In this document: positions 6,004-6,951 of the stretch, piece after piece | Numbering within the stretch: position 1 is the stretch's first letter | How the letters are laid out: the number at the start of each line of letters is the position of its first letter | From: Euryarchaeota archaeon UBA250 | GTDB lineage: Archaea; Thermoplasmatota; Poseidoniia; Poseidoniales; Thalassarchaeaceae | Assembly (NCBI GenBank): GCA_002504845.1 | Contig: DATW01000077.1 | Location: 733-7,683, forward strand | DNA: 6,951 nt | Direction: 5' to 3' | Notes under the pieces: generated by a model | Told to the model about the DNA's origin: nothing | What the model saw: the letters and a program-made list of their open reading frames with translations, nothing else | The model's database searches: none | Made by a program: the position numbers and the translations under genes

Positions 6004-6951
6004 TCACGCTTTCTTCTCGATCTTGGCGCAGACACCTGCAGCCACAGTCTTGCCCATGTCGCGAATTGCGAATCTGGAAAGTTCGGGGAAGGCATCTTGC
6101 TGCTCAAGGGCCATTGGCTTGGTAGGCTGGAAGCGAACCAGAGCTGCATCGCCGGACTTCAAGAATGCTGGAGTCTCTCCAGTCTTGAGATCTTTAACGA
6201 GTTCCACGAACCTGACAGCAACCTGTGCGGTGTGTGCGTGGAAGACTGGTGTGTATCCAACGCCGACGGCCTTTGGTATATCCATTATCTGGATGTTACC
6301 CAGGAAGGTCTCGTCATGTCGAACGTATGTGGGGGGGTTATCCTGGTATCCTGCGATGTCTCCACGGCGGATGTCAGTTACAGCGAGGCCTCTGACGTTG
6401 AATCCGACGTTGTCGCCGGGTTCGGCCTTGTCCACCATGGTGTGATGCATCTCGATGCTCTTGACCTCAGCCGACTTCTGGCTTGGGTTGAACACGACTG
6501 TCTTTCCTGGATTGAGAACTCCAGTCTCGATCTTGCCGACGGGGACAGTTCCAATTCCGCCGATCTTGTAGACATCTTGGATAGGTAGCCTTAGTGGGCG
6601 ATCAGTTGGCTTTGGTGGCATTGTGATTGCATCGATGGCCTCGAACAGAGTTGGGCCGTTGTACCATGACATGTTGTCACTCTTGTTGTAGATGTTCTCG
6701 CCCATCTGGGATGAGCCTGCGATGAAGTTGATGCCGTCTGGCTTGAATCCGGCCATCTTGAGGAGGTTCGAAACTTCGGTCTTGACCTCGTTGTACTTGG
6801 CTTCCTGGTAATCTACACCGCTGATGTCCATCTTGTTGATGTTGACTATCAACTGCGTTACGCCGAGAACTCGAGCGAGGAATGCATGCTCCTTGGTCTG
6901 GGCGTTAACTCCGTCATTAGCGGCGACGACTAGTACAGCAGCATCTGCCTG
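6004..6951 (-). CDS. tuf: Translation elongation factor EF-1A (aEF1A), N-terminal part outside window
   Basis: GTPase that delivers aminoacyl-tRNA to the ribosomal A site. The visible 315 codons start inside the G domain with QADAAVLVVAANDGV; the P-loop, switch I and DxxG regions (roughly 110 residues) lie past the right edge. The guanine-specificity motif NKMD is at 6826-6837. The G5 region reads FIAGSSQMGENI where many archaeal relatives have an ISA(F/W)EGDN-like string. Domain 2 follows (GKIETGVLNPGKTVVFNP, then VKSIEMHH and AEPGDNVGFNVRG). Domain 3 contains GYTPVFHAHTAQVAVRF, KSGDAALVRFQPTKPM and LSRFAIRDMGKTVAAGV, ending in a lysine-rich KIEKKA tail. It lies 25 bp upstream of rpsJ in the same direction. 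Confidence 0.98.
   Translation of the reverse strand, partial: QADAAVLVVAANDGVNAQTKEHAFLARVLGVTQLIVNINKMDISGVDYQEAKYNEVKTEVSNLLKMAGFKPDGINFIAGSSQMGENIYNKSDNMSWYNGPTLFEAIDAITMPPKPTDRPLRLPIQDVYKIGGIGTVPVGKIETGVLNPGKTVVFNPSQKSAEVKSIEMHHTMVDKAEPGDNVGFNVRGLAVTDIRRGDIAGYQDNPPTYVRHDETFLGNIQIMDIPKAVGVGYTPVFHAHTAQVAVRFVELVKDLKTGETPAFLKSGDAALVRFQPTKPMALEQQDAFPELSRFAIRDMGKTVAAGVCAKIEKKA

Noticed and set aside
5956..6588. A 210-codon plus-strand open frame
   Set aside because: It is exactly antisense to EF-1A and the end of its gap to rpsJ; the minus strand encodes an unmistakable conserved protein, and this translation shows no family motif.

Overview
The window looks like a piece of an archaeal chromosome, most likely from an uncultivated marine euryarchaeon of the Poseidoniales (Marine Group II) type. 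Three things are seen directly. EF-1A is followed by ribosomal protein uS10, the archaeal str-operon order. A protein with the N-terminal A-domain and C-terminal B-domain order of archaeal GINS subunit Gins51 is present. A very large exported subtilase carries a P domain and calcium-binding thrombospondin type 3 repeats, a class common in marine planktonic archaea. The order-level assignment is inference; the archaeal assignment is firm.

Layout from left to right. Positions 1-3087 (minus strand) hold a secreted kexin-like serine protease whose 3' end lies beyond the left edge; 1029 codons are visible. Positions 3088-3219 are its promoter region. Positions 3220-3304 (minus) are a tRNA-Leu with anticodon CAA and an encoded CCA end. 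Positions 3305-3418 are a spacer without a convincing gene. Positions 3419-4249 (plus) encode the GINS subunit. Positions 4292-5641 (plus) encode a C1-family aminopeptidase of the bleomycin hydrolase / PepC type, with a candidate TATA box overlapping the end of the GINS gene. Positions 5649-5978 (minus) encode ribosomal protein uS10. Positions 6004-6951 (minus) encode EF-1A without its N-terminal part, which lies beyond the right edge.

Functionally this is mostly housekeeping: translation (EF-1A, uS10, tRNA-Leu) and replication (GINS as part of the CMG-type helicase). Two peptidases suit a heterotrophic, protein-degrading life. The exported protease could cut external or surface proteins, and the cytoplasmic PepC-like enzyme could trim imported peptides to amino acids; that link is inference. 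I see no mobile element, CRISPR array or defence system. The points most worth a second look are the domain architecture and nucleophile motif of the protease, the bacterial-type PepC with a C-terminal tail beyond the conserved end, a pre-tRNA leader complementary to the tRNA 3' end, and a 12-bp palindrome in the 7-bp gap region between the convergent pepC and rpsJ genes.
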